A stretch of DNA of 64,000 bases from an uncultured Pelagibacteraceae bacterium. GTDB taxonomy: Bacteria > Pseudomonadota > Alphaproteobacteria > Pelagibacterales > Pelagibacteraceae. Position 1 is the stretch's first letter. The number at the start of each line of letters is the position of its first letter. Positions 1-8,746 of the stretch are shown in pieces. Under the pieces are notes generated by a model. The model had not been told where the DNA came from, made no database searches, and saw only the letters and a list, made by a program, of their open reading frames with translations. The translations under genes and the position numbers were made by a program. The stretch lies in the NCBI GenBank assembly GCA_902596745.1, contig CACJUZ010000003.1, positions 1-64,000 on the forward strand. Direction: 5' to 3'.

Positions 1-353
1 TTAGTTTTTGATTTATCGTTATCAACTACAACACAAATTTCTGATTTTGTTAAAAATCTTTGTCCAGTACCGTTATCTAGTGAAAACATGCCTCCAATAC
101 CTTTTACGGCGTCGATAGTTAAATCTGTGTGTTTCCATTTCTCATATTGGTCTTCGTTCATATAAAATGGTGTTCCATCAACTTCACCGAGCTTAACATC
201 ACTATTTCCAACCATGTATTCTTTTGCCGGGTAACACATAGGCGCGCTTCCATCACAACATCCACCAGATTGATGGAATAAAAGATCATCACCGTGAACC
301 TCTTTGATCTCACTAAGTAGTTTTTTTGCTGATAACGTGAATGATACTTTCAT
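1..353 (-). CDS. DUF779 family protein (3' end cut by window edge)
   Basis: 117 codons are visible from the ATG at 353 and the frame runs off the left edge, so only the last few residues should be missing (the family is about 120 aa). A Cys/Gly-rich motif HQSGGCCDGSAPMCY lies near residues 27-41 and is typical of DUF779. The family has no established biochemical role that I know of, but it is often found next to AldB/AcoD-type aldehyde dehydrogenases, as here: it follows the dehydrogenase by 51 bases on the same strand. An in-frame ATG at 371 exists, but it lies inside a perfect hairpin, so I prefer 353. An accessory role in aldehyde oxidation is inference from context only. Confidence 0.85.
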   Translation of the reverse strand, partial: MKVSFTLSAKKLLSEIKEVHGDDLLFHQSGGCCDGSAPMCYPAKEYMVGNSDVKLGEVDGTPFYMNEDQYEKWKHTDLTIDAVKGIGGMFSLDNGTGQRFLTKSEICVVVDNDKSKT

Positions 354-364
354 TTTGCTATTTC

Positions 365-389
365 GGCCCATGATTTAGAATCATGGGCC
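365..389 (-). other. 11-bp perfect hairpin between aldehyde dehydrogenase and DUF779 genes
   Basis: GGCCCATGATT (365-375) and AATCATGGGCC (379-389) are perfect complements around a 3-nt loop. The stem is G/C-rich in a very AT-rich region. In the minus-strand transcript it falls after the dehydrogenase stop and 11 nt before the DUF779 start. No U-tract follows it, so a plain intrinsic terminator is unlikely; processing, mRNA 3'-end protection or attenuation of the downstream gene are possible. Confidence 0.7.
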
Positions 390-404
390 ATTATATATTA
401 TTGG

Positions 405-1958
405 TTAAAAGAAGCCTAATTTTTTCTCACTGTAAGACACGTGTAAATTTTTTACTTGTCTATAATGATTTAACATCATTTTGTGAGTTTCTCTTCCTAT
501 ACCAGATTGTTTATATCCTCCAAATGCAGCATGAGCAGGATAAGCGTGGTAACAGTTTGTCCAAACTCTACCAGCTTGTATCTCTCTTCCCATTCTGTAT
601 GCAAGATTTCCATTTCTAGTCCAAACACCTGCGCCTAAACCATAAAGAGTATCATTAGCTATTTCTAAAGCTTCTTTTTCATCTTTGAACTTAGTTACTG
701 AAACAACTGGTCCAAAAATTTCCTCTTGGAATATTCGCATTTTGTTATTTCCTTCAAATATAGTTGGTTGAATATAATTACCTTTTTCCAATCCACTATT
801 AAGTTTAGCTACACTGCCTCCTGTAAGAACTTTGGCACCTTCTTTCTTACCTAGATCTAGATAAGATTTAATCTTTTCCATTTGTTCCAAAGAAGCTTGA
901 GCCCCTATCATAGTTTCCATTTTTAAAGGATTGTCTTGTTTAACAGCTTTTGTTCTAGCAATGGCCTTTTTCATGAATTTATCATAAATTGACTCTTGTA
1001 CTAAAACTCTACTTGGACAAGTACAAACTTCACCTTGATTTAACGTAAACATTGCAAATCCTTCAAGACATTTGTCGAAGAAGTCGTCATCTTTGTCCAT
1101 AACATCCTCAAAGAAAATGTTAGGAGATTTACCACCCAATTCCAAAGTAATTGGAATAAGGTTTTGTGAAGCATATTGCATGATTAAACGTCCAGTAGTT
1201 GTCTCACCTGTGAAAGCTATCTTCTTAATTCTTTTAGAAGATGCTAATGGTTTTCCAGCTTCAAGACCATATCCACTAACTACATTAACAACACCTTTTG
1301 GTAATAGATCACCAATTAATTCCATCATAATCATGATAGAGGCTGGCGTTTGTTCAGCTGGCTTCAACACTACGCAATTTCCTGCAGCGAGAGCCGGTGC
1401 TAATTTCCATGTAGCCATAAGTAATGGGAAGTTCCAAGGTATAATTTGCCCAACTACACCAAGTGGTTCAGGTATGTGATAAGAATATTCGCTATTACTT
1501 ATCTCAGCTACTGATCCTTCTTCTGCTCTAATTACTCCAGCAAAATATCTCCAGTGGTCGATTACCAATGGCAAATCAGCAGCCATACATTCTCTAATAG
1601 GCTTACCGTTATCTAAACATTCTGCTGTTGCTAATAAATTAAGATTTTTCTCTATGACATCAGCAATTTTATTGAGGATGTTTGATCTCTCAGTGATTGA
1701 AGTCTTTCCCCATGCAGGAAAAGCTGCGTGTGCTGCGTCTAAAGCAAAATCAATATCTTTTTCGTTCGATCTTGGCACCTGACAAATAACTTCATTTGTA
1801 ATTGGTGTTGTATTGTCAAAATACTTTCCAGATTTTGGCTCTACAAACTTACCATTTACATAGTTCCCGTATTTAGCTTTGAACGGAAACTTTACTTTTA
1901 AATGTGAAGTGTCTAGGCTAGGTGACATTTTCGAGCTTGTTGATTGTTGTGTGCTCAT
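405..1958 (-). CDS. NAD-dependent aldehyde dehydrogenase, AldB/AcoD/ExaC type
   Basis: A full-length 517-aa ALDH-superfamily protein. The general-base Glu is E273 in [10 protein letters not shown], and the catalytic Cys is C312 in [11 protein letters not shown]. The NAD-fold motif IPWNFPLL lies at 173-180, and the C-terminus ends [13 protein letters not shown], as in acetaldehyde/chloroacetaldehyde dehydrogenases of the AcoD/ExaC group. It should oxidise short aliphatic aldehydes to acids with NAD+; the true substrate cannot be read from sequence. The partner DUF779 gene follows on the same strand. The ATG at 1958 is preceded by a strong Shine-Dalgarno (AAGGAGGGG), unusual among starts here and suggesting high expression. 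Confidence 0.93.
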   Translation of the reverse strand: MSTQQSTSSKMSPSLDTSHLKVKFPFKAKYGNYVNGKFVEPKSGKYFDNTTPITNEVICQVPRSNEKDIDFALDAAHAAFPAWGKTSITERSNILNKIADVIEKNLNLLATAECLDNGKPIRECMAADLPLVIDHWRYFAGVIRAEEGSVAEISNSEYSYHIPEPLGVVGQIIPWNFPLLMATWKLAPALAAGNCVVLKPAEQTPASIMIMMELIGDLLPKGVVNVVSGYGLEAGKPLASSKRIKKIAFTGETTTGRLIMQYASQNLIPITLELGGKSPNIFFEDVMDKDDDFFDKCLEGFAMFTLNQGEVCTCPSRVLVQESIYDKFMKKAIARTKAVKQDNPLKMETMIGAQASLEQMEKIKSYLDLGKKEGAKVLTGGSVAKLNSGLEKGNYIQPTIFEGNNKMRIFQEEIFGPVVSVTKFKDEKEALEIANDTLYGLGAGVWTRNGNLAYRMGREIQAGRVWTNCYHAYPAHAAFGGYKQSGIGRETHKMMLNHYRQVKNLHVSYSEKKLGFF

Positions 1959-1960
1959 TT

Positions 1961-2023
1961 CCCCTCCTTGTTTTTTAATTAATTAAACCCAATATTGACA
2001 CGCTTGTACAGAGTTAATTGACA
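1961..2023 (-). promoter_or_regulatory. Upstream region of the aldehyde dehydrogenase: strong SD and paired TGTCAAT repeats
   Basis: Reading the minus strand, CAAGGAGGGG (1970-1961) is the ribosome binding site. Further upstream, two direct copies of TGTCAAT occur at 2023-2017 and 2000-1994, start-to-start 23 bases (about two helical turns). No clear -35/-10 pair was found. The repeats could be half-sites for a regulator; that is inference. Confidence 0.35.
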
Positions 2024-2088
2024 ATAATTTAAATTACAATTTAAGGTTGATTCAATTTAAAGTTGTTTAAAGTTTCATGGGAAACGAG

Positions 2089-2115
2089 ATTAAGGGAGTC
2101 ATTGACTCCCTTAAT
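2089..2115 (-). terminator. Hairpin downstream of recA, probable terminator
   Basis: ATTAAGGGAGT (2089-2099) and ACTCCCTTAAT (2105-2115) form an 11-bp stem around a 5-nt loop, 11 bases after the recA stop. On the minus strand the stem ends in TTAAT followed by CTCGTTT, a weak U-tract. It separates recA from the aldehyde dehydrogenase unit. Confidence 0.6.
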
Positions 2116-2126
2116 TTGAATGATGG

Positions 2127-3227
2127 CTACTTTTCTTCGTCTTTGCTAATCTTTTCTTTAGGTGAAGGATTGCCTTCAAGCTCTTTAGCTATTGATCCGG
2201 CTTTTTCTCTTACAGCTTTCTCGATTTCATCTGCAATATTTGGATTTTTTTCTAGGTATAGTTTGGCATTTTCTTTTCCTTGTCCGATTTTTTCACCTTT
2301 GTATGCGTACCAAGCGCCTGACTTCTCAATAATGTCTGCCTTAGCACCAAGATCGATTAATTCACCATTTTTACTGATGCCCTTGCCATACATCAAATCA
2401 AATTCTACAACCTTAAAAGGAGGAGCTACCTTATTTTTTATAACTTTCACTCTTGTCGTGTTTCCGATAATTTGATCTTTATCTTTGATAGCTCCTATTC
2501 TTCTAATGTCCATTCTTACTGAAGAATAAAATTTTAATGCATTTCCACCCGATGTAGTTTCAGGATTTCCAAACATAACTCCGATCTTCATCCTAATTTG
2601 GTTTATAAAAATTACCATTGTGTTTGACTTAGCTACTGAACCAGTAATTTTTCTTAATGCCTGGCTCATTAATCTTGATTGTAAACCCACATGATGATCT
2701 CCCATTTCACCTTCTAATTCTGCTTTTGGTGTTAAGGCCGCTACAGAGTCCACTACGAGCACTGAAACAGAACCTGATTTAATTAAAGTATCAGTTATTT
2801 CTAAAGCTTGCTCACCTGTATCAGGTTGAGAAATTAATAATTCATCAGTTTTAACTCCTAGCTTTTTTGCGTAAGCTGGATCCATTGCGTGCTCGGCATC
2901 AACAAAGGCACATATTCCTCCAGCTTTTTGGGCCTCAGCTACTACCTGTAAAGCTAAGGTTGTTTTTCCTGATGACTCTGGACCATAAATTTCTATTATT
3001 CTTCCTTTAGGCAATCCACCAATTCCTAGAGCTAAATCTAAACTTAAAGATCCAGTCGAAATAGCTTCTACGTCTAAAGCCTCTTGTTGGCCAAGTCTCA
3101 TTACTGAGCCTTTACCGAAATTTTGATCAATTTGACTTATCGCAGCTTCTAAAGACTTGTTTTTTTCCTTAATTTCTTGGGTTTTTTTACTGTCTGGTTT
3201 AACAACTTTTAAATTATTTTTTGTCAT
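2127..3227 (-). CDS. recA: Recombinase RecA
   Basis: 366 aa, a little longer than the usual ~350. It is the ATP-dependent strand-exchange protein of homologous recombination. The Walker A motif GPESSGKTT is at 82-90; VDAEHAMDP, the GDHHVGLQ region and [18 protein letters not shown] (loop 2) follow in order. The C-terminus is Lys/Glu-rich and acidic, as in other RecA proteins. The ATG at 3227 has an AAGGA Shine-Dalgarno about 7 bases upstream. I looked for the alphaproteobacterial SOS box (GTTC-N7-GTTC or its complement) in 3228-3322 and found none, so SOS control is not evident. A hairpin follows the stop. Confidence 0.98.
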   Translation of the reverse strand: MTKNNLKVVKPDSKKTQEIKEKNKSLEAAISQIDQNFGKGSVMRLGQQEALDVEAISTGSLSLDLALGIGGLPKGRIIEIYGPESSGKTTLALQVVAEAQKAGGICAFVDAEHAMDPAYAKKLGVKTDELLISQPDTGEQALEITDTLIKSGSVSVLVVDSVAALTPKAELEGEMGDHHVGLQSRLMSQALRKITGSVAKSNTMVIFINQIRMKIGVMFGNPETTSGGNALKFYSSVRMDIRRIGAIKDKDQIIGNTTRVKVIKNKVAPPFKVVEFDLMYGKGISKNGELIDLGAKADIIEKSGAWYAYKGEKIGQGKENAKLYLEKNPNIADEIEKAVREKAGSIAKELEGNPSPKEKISKDEEK

Positions 3228-3322
3228 TTTATATCCTTTTTATTGTTCGAATCGATAATATAAATGTACACATTTTGTTCTTTTTATCAAGTAAATAAAA
3301 AAATAGTGTTTTTTTTTACATT

Positions 3323-4618
3323 TTAAGGGGTTTTAAAAGCCTTTAGATCCAAGCCTCCGATTTGGCTAAGTAATTTCATCTTAGAAATTATAAAGTCTTT
3401 TTTTGCCTCAGCGTTTGATATCCTAGCCTCTAAAAGCAAACTTCTCGATTGAATAACATCAAGTGTAGTTCTTGTGTTTCCTGAGTCATATTCTAAAGTT
3501 ATGCCTTCATTTGCAATTTCAGCTGCTTTAAGCTGTGCTTCTGTAGATGCTAGAACACTTTCTGCGGATTGAAAAAAAGACCAGTAAGTTGATGTTTGGG
3601 TTTTAGTTTCATCCTCTTTATCCTTTAATAATAAGATATTTTTCTCTTTTTTATGTTTAAATTTTTTAATTGATGAAAAATTTTTACCTCCTTGTATTAT
3701 AGGCCATGAAACTGTTGCTTTTACTGTCTCTTTCTCATCCTCATCAACGGTAGCGCTTAAATCTTTATTTTCAGTTTTAGAGTAATTTAATGTAGCTGAT
3801 GGTGAAAGTTTCGCTTTCTCAACATTAAGCTCTTTCTCAGAAATAGCTAAATTTATCCTTGCAATTAAAAGACCGGGATTATTTGAGTAAGAAAGATCAA
3901 GAGCCTCTTTTAAGTTTTTTGGCATAATAAATGAAACTTTTAAATTGTCTTTTAAATTCTTTGGAGCGCTAATTCTGTTAACTCTCTCAAATTCTGCAAT
4001 TGCTGAAATATATTCTGTGTCAGCTTTAATAAAAGCAGCTTGAGCTCCAGCTAATGAAGACTCAGATTGAGCTAAATCAGTTAAGCTAATTTCGCCTTTT
4101 TGAAGTCTTGATCTATCAGACTCAACCTGACGTTCAAATAAATCTACATTAGCTAAGTTAAAATCTTTACTTTTATTTTTAAATACCAGATCATAATATG
4201 ATGAAACAGAATTTAAAATTGTATCTTGTTCAACCTGTTTTAATTCATTTTTCGCTTTCTCAAATTCTAATCTTGACTTTTTAAAATTATTATAACCTTG
4301 AAATCCCTGAAAAATTTTTTGATCAATAGAAATTTTTTTAGTCTCAGTATTTCTTTTAGTATTTCCAGATCTAGTTCCTGATTGATCTATTATATTTGAA
4401 CTTTCAGTACTTGATTGTGAGCCTGAAATTGTAATACTCGGTAAAAATTCACTTCTTGAAATATTTTCATTTTCTTTAATTGCTTTTAAATTTTCTCGCT
4501 CAGCATTAATTTTTGGATTATTTTGTAAAGCTGACTCTACAAAGAAAAGTACATTGTTCTCAGCTGATACAATACTAAATTTAAAAATTGATAATAGAAT
4601 TATAAGATACTTTATCAT
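3323..4618 (-). CDS. tolC: TolC family outer-membrane efflux/secretion protein
   Basis: 431 aa with an N-terminal signal peptide (about residues 1-19, hydrophobic and ending in SA before ENN). The rest is the long alpha-helical, Gln/Glu/Lys/Ala-rich repeat typical of outer-membrane efflux proteins, with two related halves (for example LAQSESSLAGAQAAF and LDVIQSRSLLLEARIS). TolC trimers form the outer-membrane channel for tripartite efflux pumps and type I secretion; the inner-membrane partners are not in this window. The gene directly abuts the upstream glycerate-kinase-like gene (the TolC start is at 4618, the kinase stop at 4619), so they are probably co-transcribed. Which TolC-family system it serves is unknown. 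Confidence 0.9.
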   Translation of the reverse strand: MIKYLIILLSIFKFSIVSAENNVLFFVESALQNNPKINAERENLKAIKENENISRSEFLPSITISGSQSSTESSNIIDQSGTRSGNTKRNTETKKISIDQKIFQGFQGYNNFKKSRLEFEKAKNELKQVEQDTILNSVSSYYDLVFKNKSKDFNLANVDLFERQVESDRSRLQKGEISLTDLAQSESSLAGAQAAFIKADTEYISAIAEFERVNRISAPKNLKDNLKVSFIMPKNLKEALDLSYSNNPGLLIARINLAISEKELNVEKAKLSPSATLNYSKTENKDLSATVDEDEKETVKATVSWPIIQGGKNFSSIKKFKHKKEKNILLLKDKEDETKTQTSTYWSFFQSAESVLASTEAQLKAAEIANEGITLEYDSGNTRTTLDVIQSRSLLLEARISNAEAKKDFIISKMKLLSQIGGLDLKAFKTP

Positions 4619-5506
4619 TTAAAATTTAATTGATTTAATTTTATGACTTTTGTCGATTATAATAACATAGTCATTTTTTTTATAGTTTTTGGTCATGTTT
4701 TTAGTCACTCTTTCGTAAAACATCACAAATCTTTTAATTTGTTTATCCGACATACCTTTTTTTTTCGACTTTAACCTTAATTTTTTTTCTTGAAGCAATC
4801 TCCATTTTAAAACATATTTAAAATTTGGAACTTTTAAATAAATTTTTTTGTCTATTAAACTATAAATTTTTTTATAATTTGTATTTAATTCATTATTTAC
4901 TTTTTTTCTCCAAGTCAACTTAGTATCCTCTTTTTTTTCAAGAATATTTATTGGTTTTACTAATTCTTTATATGGTTGTGGTTTTGCGCCTACGCACCAA
5001 CCTTCAAAAATAATAATATCAGGTTTTTTTTTGATTTTTTGCCAATATCTAATTTTAAATCTATCATCTATTGATTTATCAAATTTAGGAATCTTAATAG
5101 TTTTAAATTTTTTTTTTTTTAGAATTTTGATCGTATTTAAAAGCATTTTGCTATCATGCGTCCCTGGAACTCCTCTAGTCAAAAATAATGGGTGTACCGT
5201 TTTTGACATTTTTTTCCTTTCTTTTAAAGTTTTATAAAAATCATCGATAGAAAAACAAGTTACATTTAATTTATAATGAGTTTGTAAGATTATTTTTAAA
5301 ATCTGGGAAATGGTTGATTTTCCAGATCCTTGGCTACCTGATAGGCCTATTATCAAAGTTCTATTCTTAAGTTTAAATAATTTAAAAAGGTTATTACAAA
5401 AGGGTAAATAAAAATTTTTTAATTGCCCTATCTTATCCTGAAATTTGTCGTCCATTGACTCTTGTTTTCTGATAAATTCAAAATATTTATTATTTAAATT
5501 TAACAT
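4619..5506 (-). CDS. P-loop kinase, probable D-glycerate 3-kinase (GLYK family)
   Basis: 295 aa. Walker A GSQGSGKS lies at about 57-64. The motifs FSIDDFYKT, LTRGVPGTHD and FEGWCVGA follow and are characteristic of the plant/yeast-type D-glycerate 3-kinases of the phosphoribulokinase/uridine-kinase fold. The expected reaction is D-glycerate + ATP to 3-phosphoglycerate, feeding glycolate/glyoxylate-derived carbon into lower glycolysis. The C-terminus is very Lys-rich. It is immediately upstream of tolC, with no obvious functional link. The family assignment is good; the exact substrate is inferred. Confidence 0.85.
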   Translation of the reverse strand: MLNLNNKYFEFIRKQESMDDKFQDKIGQLKNFYLPFCNNLFKLFKLKNRTLIIGLSGSQGSGKSTISQILKIILQTHYKLNVTCFSIDDFYKTLKERKKMSKTVHPLFLTRGVPGTHDSKMLLNTIKILKKKKFKTIKIPKFDKSIDDRFKIRYWQKIKKKPDIIIFEGWCVGAKPQPYKELVKPINILEKKEDTKLTWRKKVNNELNTNYKKIYSLIDKKIYLKVPNFKYVLKWRLLQEKKLRLKSKKKGMSDKQIKRFVMFYERVTKNMTKNYKKNDYVIIIDKSHKIKSIKF

Positions 5507-5519
5507 GACAAAATTTAGA

Positions 5520-5885
5520 TTATTTTTTTTTATCTAAAGGATGGTTCTTACCGTCAGCTACTGTGATATTATTTAAATTAAAAATATCTACTTCTTCAAT
5601 GCAGCCAACGTTGAAAGCTGTTAGAGAGGGGTTTATTCTTGGATTGTGATGAGTATAAATTCCACAGTTTATACAAAAAAAGTGTTTAGCAATTTTTGAA
5701 TGGAACTGATACATTTTTAACTTATCACTGCCCTTTATTATTTTAAAATCCTCATTTTTAACAATAGACATAATCGCACCTTTTCTTTTGCAAATTGAGC
5801 AATTACATCTCATAATTTTTTCAAATTGATTTGGAACATTGATTTCTGCTTCTACATCACCACAATGACACTTAAGTTTTTTCAT
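5520..5885 (-). CDS. GFA/CENP-V family zinc protein
   Basis: 121 aa with the Cys pattern of the GFA fold: C6-x-C8, C27-x-C29-x2-C32 and C71-x2-C74, and YTHHNPR near 78-84. These cysteines bind two Zn ions in glutathione-dependent formaldehyde-activating (Gfa) proteins, where the structural site is formed by the outer cysteines. Many GFA-fold proteins do not act on formaldehyde, so the activity is uncertain. It lies 13 bases upstream of the glycerate-kinase-like gene on the same strand and may head that small operon (GFA-kinase-TolC). Confidence 0.85.
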   Translation of the reverse strand: MKKLKCHCGDVEAEINVPNQFEKIMRCNCSICKRKGAIMSIVKNEDFKIIKGSDKLKMYQFHSKIAKHFFCINCGIYTHHNPRINPSLTAFNVGCIEEVDIFNLNNITVADGKNHPLDKKK

Positions 5886-5972
5886 ATTAAATTATAACTC
5901 ATTTCGTTTGTGTTAAGTAATACTTATAAACATTGAATATAGTGGGCTTTTAGATGTTCTTGTTTTGATTCT

Positions 5973-5999
5973 ATTTTGAGTCTGTTTTAGACTCAAAAT
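5973..5999 (-). terminator. Hairpin after the glycosyltransferase pair
   Basis: ATTTTGAGTCT (5973-5983) and AGACTCAAAAT (5989-5999) form an 11-bp stem with a 5-nt loop, 8 bases beyond the GT2 stop on the minus strand. No clean U-run follows. It probably ends the GT39-GT2 transcript before the GFA gene. Confidence 0.5.
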
Positions 6000-6007
6000 T
6001 CAACTTT

Positions 6008-6880
6008 TCAGTGTGTTATTTTTTGAGTATCAACCAGTTCAACACTCATGTCCTCAAGCCTTTTTTCATTTGATTTTTTTGATAGTAAATAAATCATAAT
6101 ATTAAATAGAACAATTAAAAACTGAAGTATTGGAGAAAATATTCCAATGTATGGATTTAAATAAGTAAGTAAAACTATAAACAAAGCAGATCTAATAAAT
6201 ACGTTCATTTTAAATACAGCTATTATTGAAAAAGAATGAATTATTAATTTAAAAAGAGGCATTTTTGAAGGTCCAAAATATCTCCTCCCTCTTATGCAAT
6301 TAATCTTACCAAGTTTTGTTATTTTATTTTTCAAAGTTCCAGAAAAACTATTAACAATTGTAGGGTCTTTGATAATTGTCTGGGCATCGTTTTTTGTAAT
6401 AAGACTATAGTTTCCAAAATTAATTAATTTTCCTGTAAAAATAAATGTTAAAATTTTATGTAAAAAATAAAACATTTTAAATAATGGCCCTTCAGATCTT
6501 TTCACTCTTTTTGCCACTATTGAGATATCTTTAATTTTTTTAGCTTCATTTATTAAGTCAAATATTTCCTCTGGTCTATCTTCTCCATCAGCATCCATTA
6601 AAATTAAATTATCAAACTCATAATTATTTAATGCATATTTAATACCATTAGCTAGACAAATTGCATGTCCTTGATTAATTTTCATATTTAAAATTTCAAT
6701 TGTTTGAATATGAGTTGGTAATTTTATAGGTGGAGCTTTTTCTTTTGAGCCGTCATTTATAACTATTAATCTGAAAGATATATCCTCAAAAGATGATATA
6801 GTTTTGTTTATTTCACCAATAAGTTTCGTAAAAGATTCCCAGTCATTATAAACTGGAGTAATAATTACAGTATTTCTCAC
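6008..6880 (-). CDS. GT2 family glycosyltransferase with C-terminal membrane segments
   Basis: 290 aa. The N-terminal GT-A domain begins VIITPVYNDWESF, with the acidic nucleotide-sugar site INDGS at 41-45 and a DxD motif in LMDADGED (D96, D98). Two hydrophobic segments near residues 225-270 should anchor it in the inner membrane. The layout resembles polyprenyl-phosphate sugar transferases (DPM1/ArnC-like). The start overlaps the stop of the upstream GT39-type gene in an ATGA junction, a sign of translational coupling. The likely joint task is to make a polyprenyl-phosphate sugar on the inner face and have the partner transfer it on the periplasmic side; the acceptor is unknown. Confidence 0.85.
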   Translation of the reverse strand: MRNTVIITPVYNDWESFTKLIGEINKTISSFEDISFRLIVINDGSKEKAPPIKLPTHIQTIEILNMKINQGHAICLANGIKYALNNYEFDNLILMDADGEDRPEEIFDLINEAKKIKDISIVAKRVKRSEGPLFKMFYFLHKILTFIFTGKLINFGNYSLITKNDAQTIIKDPTIVNSFSGTLKNKITKLGKINCIRGRRYFGPSKMPLFKLIIHSFSIIAVFKMNVFIRSALFIVLLTYLNPYIGIFSPILQFLIVLFNIMIYLLSKKSNEKRLEDMSVELVDTQKITH

Positions 6881-8250
6881 TTAGCTCCTATCATACAAAT
6901 TCCAATAGGTTTTATAGTACCATATATTCCAGGGCAAAATTTTTTTAAAATTTTGGGGTTGCCTGTATAAATAACCCCTGTATTGGAATTAATTAATGAC
7001 AAATTATTTTCAATTGTATTATACCAAGTTGGTCTTGAAGAAAGATGGTAAGATAAATTTCCAGCATACCATTCATCACCAACTACAATTGAAATTCTAT
7101 TTTTGAAATTTTTATCCCATCTTCTTTGAACTAAATTAGAAATTTCTTTTCCTGGATAATCTGTCCTTTTATAATCATTGGATAAAGAAATATATAAATA
7201 ACTGATAGGAGATAAAATAAATATTACAAGAAAAACCGTCATAAATTTTTTGATATTATTTTGGTTTAAGTGTTCTTTAAAAATTTGAATAATAAAAACA
7301 CCTAAAAATAAATAAAAAGGCGTCATCCACATTGTTCTTATTTTTGCTCCTGAAATAACAGATGTTAAAAAAATTAATAAAATTGGAGATATATTTACCA
7401 ATAATAAAAAATACTTATCTTTTTTGAGATTTTTAAGCTTCAAATCTTTAAATTTGATAAATGAAAATAACATAATAAAAACTGGAATTAAAATTCCGAA
7501 TTGTTTCATTAAAAATAATAATGGGTTATAAAAATGATTTAAAAAGTTAGCTTCCTCCATGCCAGTTCTATTAAATGCATAAACAATAGTTTTAAAATCA
7601 TTTTGAAATAGCCAAGATATATGAGGTATTAAAATTAACAAAAATATAATACCAGGAATAAAAAGTTTTAAATTAAAAGTTTTTTTCTTTAAAATACTTA
7701 ATATAAAAATTACTTTAATGGTCAAAATTAAATACAAAAAAAGGTATTTTGTCAAAAAACCCAGTGACATAAAAATACCTAATAATATTAAGTCTGAAGT
7801 TTTTTCATAGTTCAATGATTTCCAGGAATAAAAAACTACTAATGCACAAAAAGGTAGTTGGCAAACATTTACATTAAACTCAGGTGAGGTAAAATTATAA
7901 AAAAAAATTCCCTCTAGTATCAATACAGAACATAGTGAATGTAGTTTATTTTTAAAAATTAAATTTGAGAACTTCCAGACATAAATAAAAGCTACTATTA
8001 GACATACTTGACTGAGCAAATAGTAAGCCCAATCTTGATTGCCAAAGAAATTATAAACTAGCTCTACCAAAAAAGCACTTACAGGAGGATGTTTTGAATA
8101 TCCCCAAGATAAATTACTTCCCCAAGCTAAAGCTTCAATTGTATCTAGCGGTAAATTAATATTAGATATAGATGGGGCTACAGTCCAAATAATTAGATGG
8201 GACAACAAAAATATATAAAATAAATTTGTATGGTTATTTTTAATCAACAT
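6877..8250 (-). CDS. GT39/PMT-2-like integral membrane glycosyltransferase
   Basis: 457 aa with about ten hydrophobic segments. The first periplasmic loop carries acidic residues (D36, E39 in LDTIEALAWG) followed by YSKHPPVSAF, the pattern of ArnT/PMT-type GT-C enzymes that use polyprenyl-phosphate sugars. The C-terminal soluble part is short. The gene heads a two-gene operon with a GT2 enzyme (4-base ATGA overlap) and is divergent from dksA, 73 bases away. Acceptors such as lipid A, other surface glycans or proteins are all possible; the sequence does not decide. Confidence 0.8.
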   Translation of the reverse strand: MLIKNNHTNLFYIFLLSHLIIWTVAPSISNINLPLDTIEALAWGSNLSWGYSKHPPVSAFLVELVYNFFGNQDWAYYLLSQVCLIVAFIYVWKFSNLIFKNKLHSLCSVLILEGIFFYNFTSPEFNVNVCQLPFCALVVFYSWKSLNYEKTSDLILLGIFMSLGFLTKYLFLYLILTIKVIFILSILKKKTFNLKLFIPGIIFLLILIPHISWLFQNDFKTIVYAFNRTGMEEANFLNHFYNPLLFLMKQFGILIPVFIMLFSFIKFKDLKLKNLKKDKYFLLLVNISPILLIFLTSVISGAKIRTMWMTPFYLFLGVFIIQIFKEHLNQNNIKKFMTVFLVIFILSPISYLYISLSNDYKRTDYPGKEISNLVQRRWDKNFKNRISIVVGDEWYAGNLSYHLSSRPTWYNTIENNLSLINSNTGVIYTGNPKILKKFCPGIYGTIKPIGICMIGAK

Positions 8251-8280
8251 AGTTGTTAAATTAGTACAATTTTAAACCTA

Positions 8281-8308
8281 TTGACACGTCTAAATTCAAA
8301 TCTATACT
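8281..8308 (+). promoter_or_regulatory. Sigma-70-type promoter of dksA
   Basis: TTGACA (8281-8286), a 16-base spacer and TATACT (8303-8308) make a near-consensus promoter. The start of transcription would fall near 8315, only about 9 bases before the dksA ATG at 8324, and there is no Shine-Dalgarno, so the mRNA would be almost leaderless. Confidence 0.7.
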
Positions 8309-8323
8309 CCCCAAAATTCAGAA

Positions 8324-8746
8324 ATGGTAAAAAAAACTAGTAATAAAAAATACACCCCAAGTCAAAAAGAAAAATACATGTGCGCGAAACACAAAAAGTT
8401 CTTTTCTGATCAATTAGTTAGGTGGAAAAAAGATATAATTAAAGCAAATAATCTGGGAAATTTATTGAATTCGTCTGACGATAGCATGTCTTCCGCTGAT
8501 GTGGTAGATCAAGCATCTTCGTACACTGATAAATCGGTGGAGATGAAAGCATTGAACAGAAGTAGAAAATTAATTGCAAAAATTGATATGGCCTTGAGAC
8601 GTATTAAAGATGGAACATATGGCTATTGTGAAGAGTCTGGTGAACCTATTGGTCTCAAAAGGTTAATGGCCAGACCTATAGCGACCTTAACTATTGAAGC
8701 TCAAGAAAAACATGAGAGAGACGAAAAAATATTTGTTGATGATTAA
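8324..8746 (+). CDS. dksA: RNA polymerase-binding transcription factor DksA
   Basis: 140 aa. An N-terminal helical part is followed by the coiled coil, which carries a DxxDxA-like segment (SADVVDQASSYTD) at its tip, and by the C-terminal globular region GTYGYCEESGEPIG...ARPIATLTIEAQE. DksA works with ppGpp on RNA polymerase to retune rRNA and biosynthetic promoters. Only C102 of the four zinc-finger cysteines of enterobacterial DksA is present (the others read S, A/P and T), as in alphaproteobacterial and DksA2-like proteins. The N-terminal extension before residue 25 fits alphaproteobacterial homologues and supports the ATG at 8324. Its stop interlocks with that of the convergent GST gene (TTAA, 8743-8746). 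Confidence 0.95.
   Translation: MVKKTSNKKYTPSQKEKYMCAKHKKFFSDQLVRWKKDIIKANNLGNLLNSSDDSMSSADVVDQASSYTDKSVEMKALNRSRKLIAKIDMALRRIKDGTYGYCEESGEPIGLKRLMARPIATLTIEAQEKHERDEKIFVDD

Noticed and set aside
1072..1479. Open frame of 135 codons on the plus strand opposite the aldehyde dehydrogenase
   Set aside because: Complementary to conserved ALDH sequence; no independent evidence of coding.
3228..3322. SOS box upstream of recA
   Set aside because: GTTC occurs twice (3245 and 3277) but neither is followed after seven bases by a second GTTC, and no complement pattern fits.
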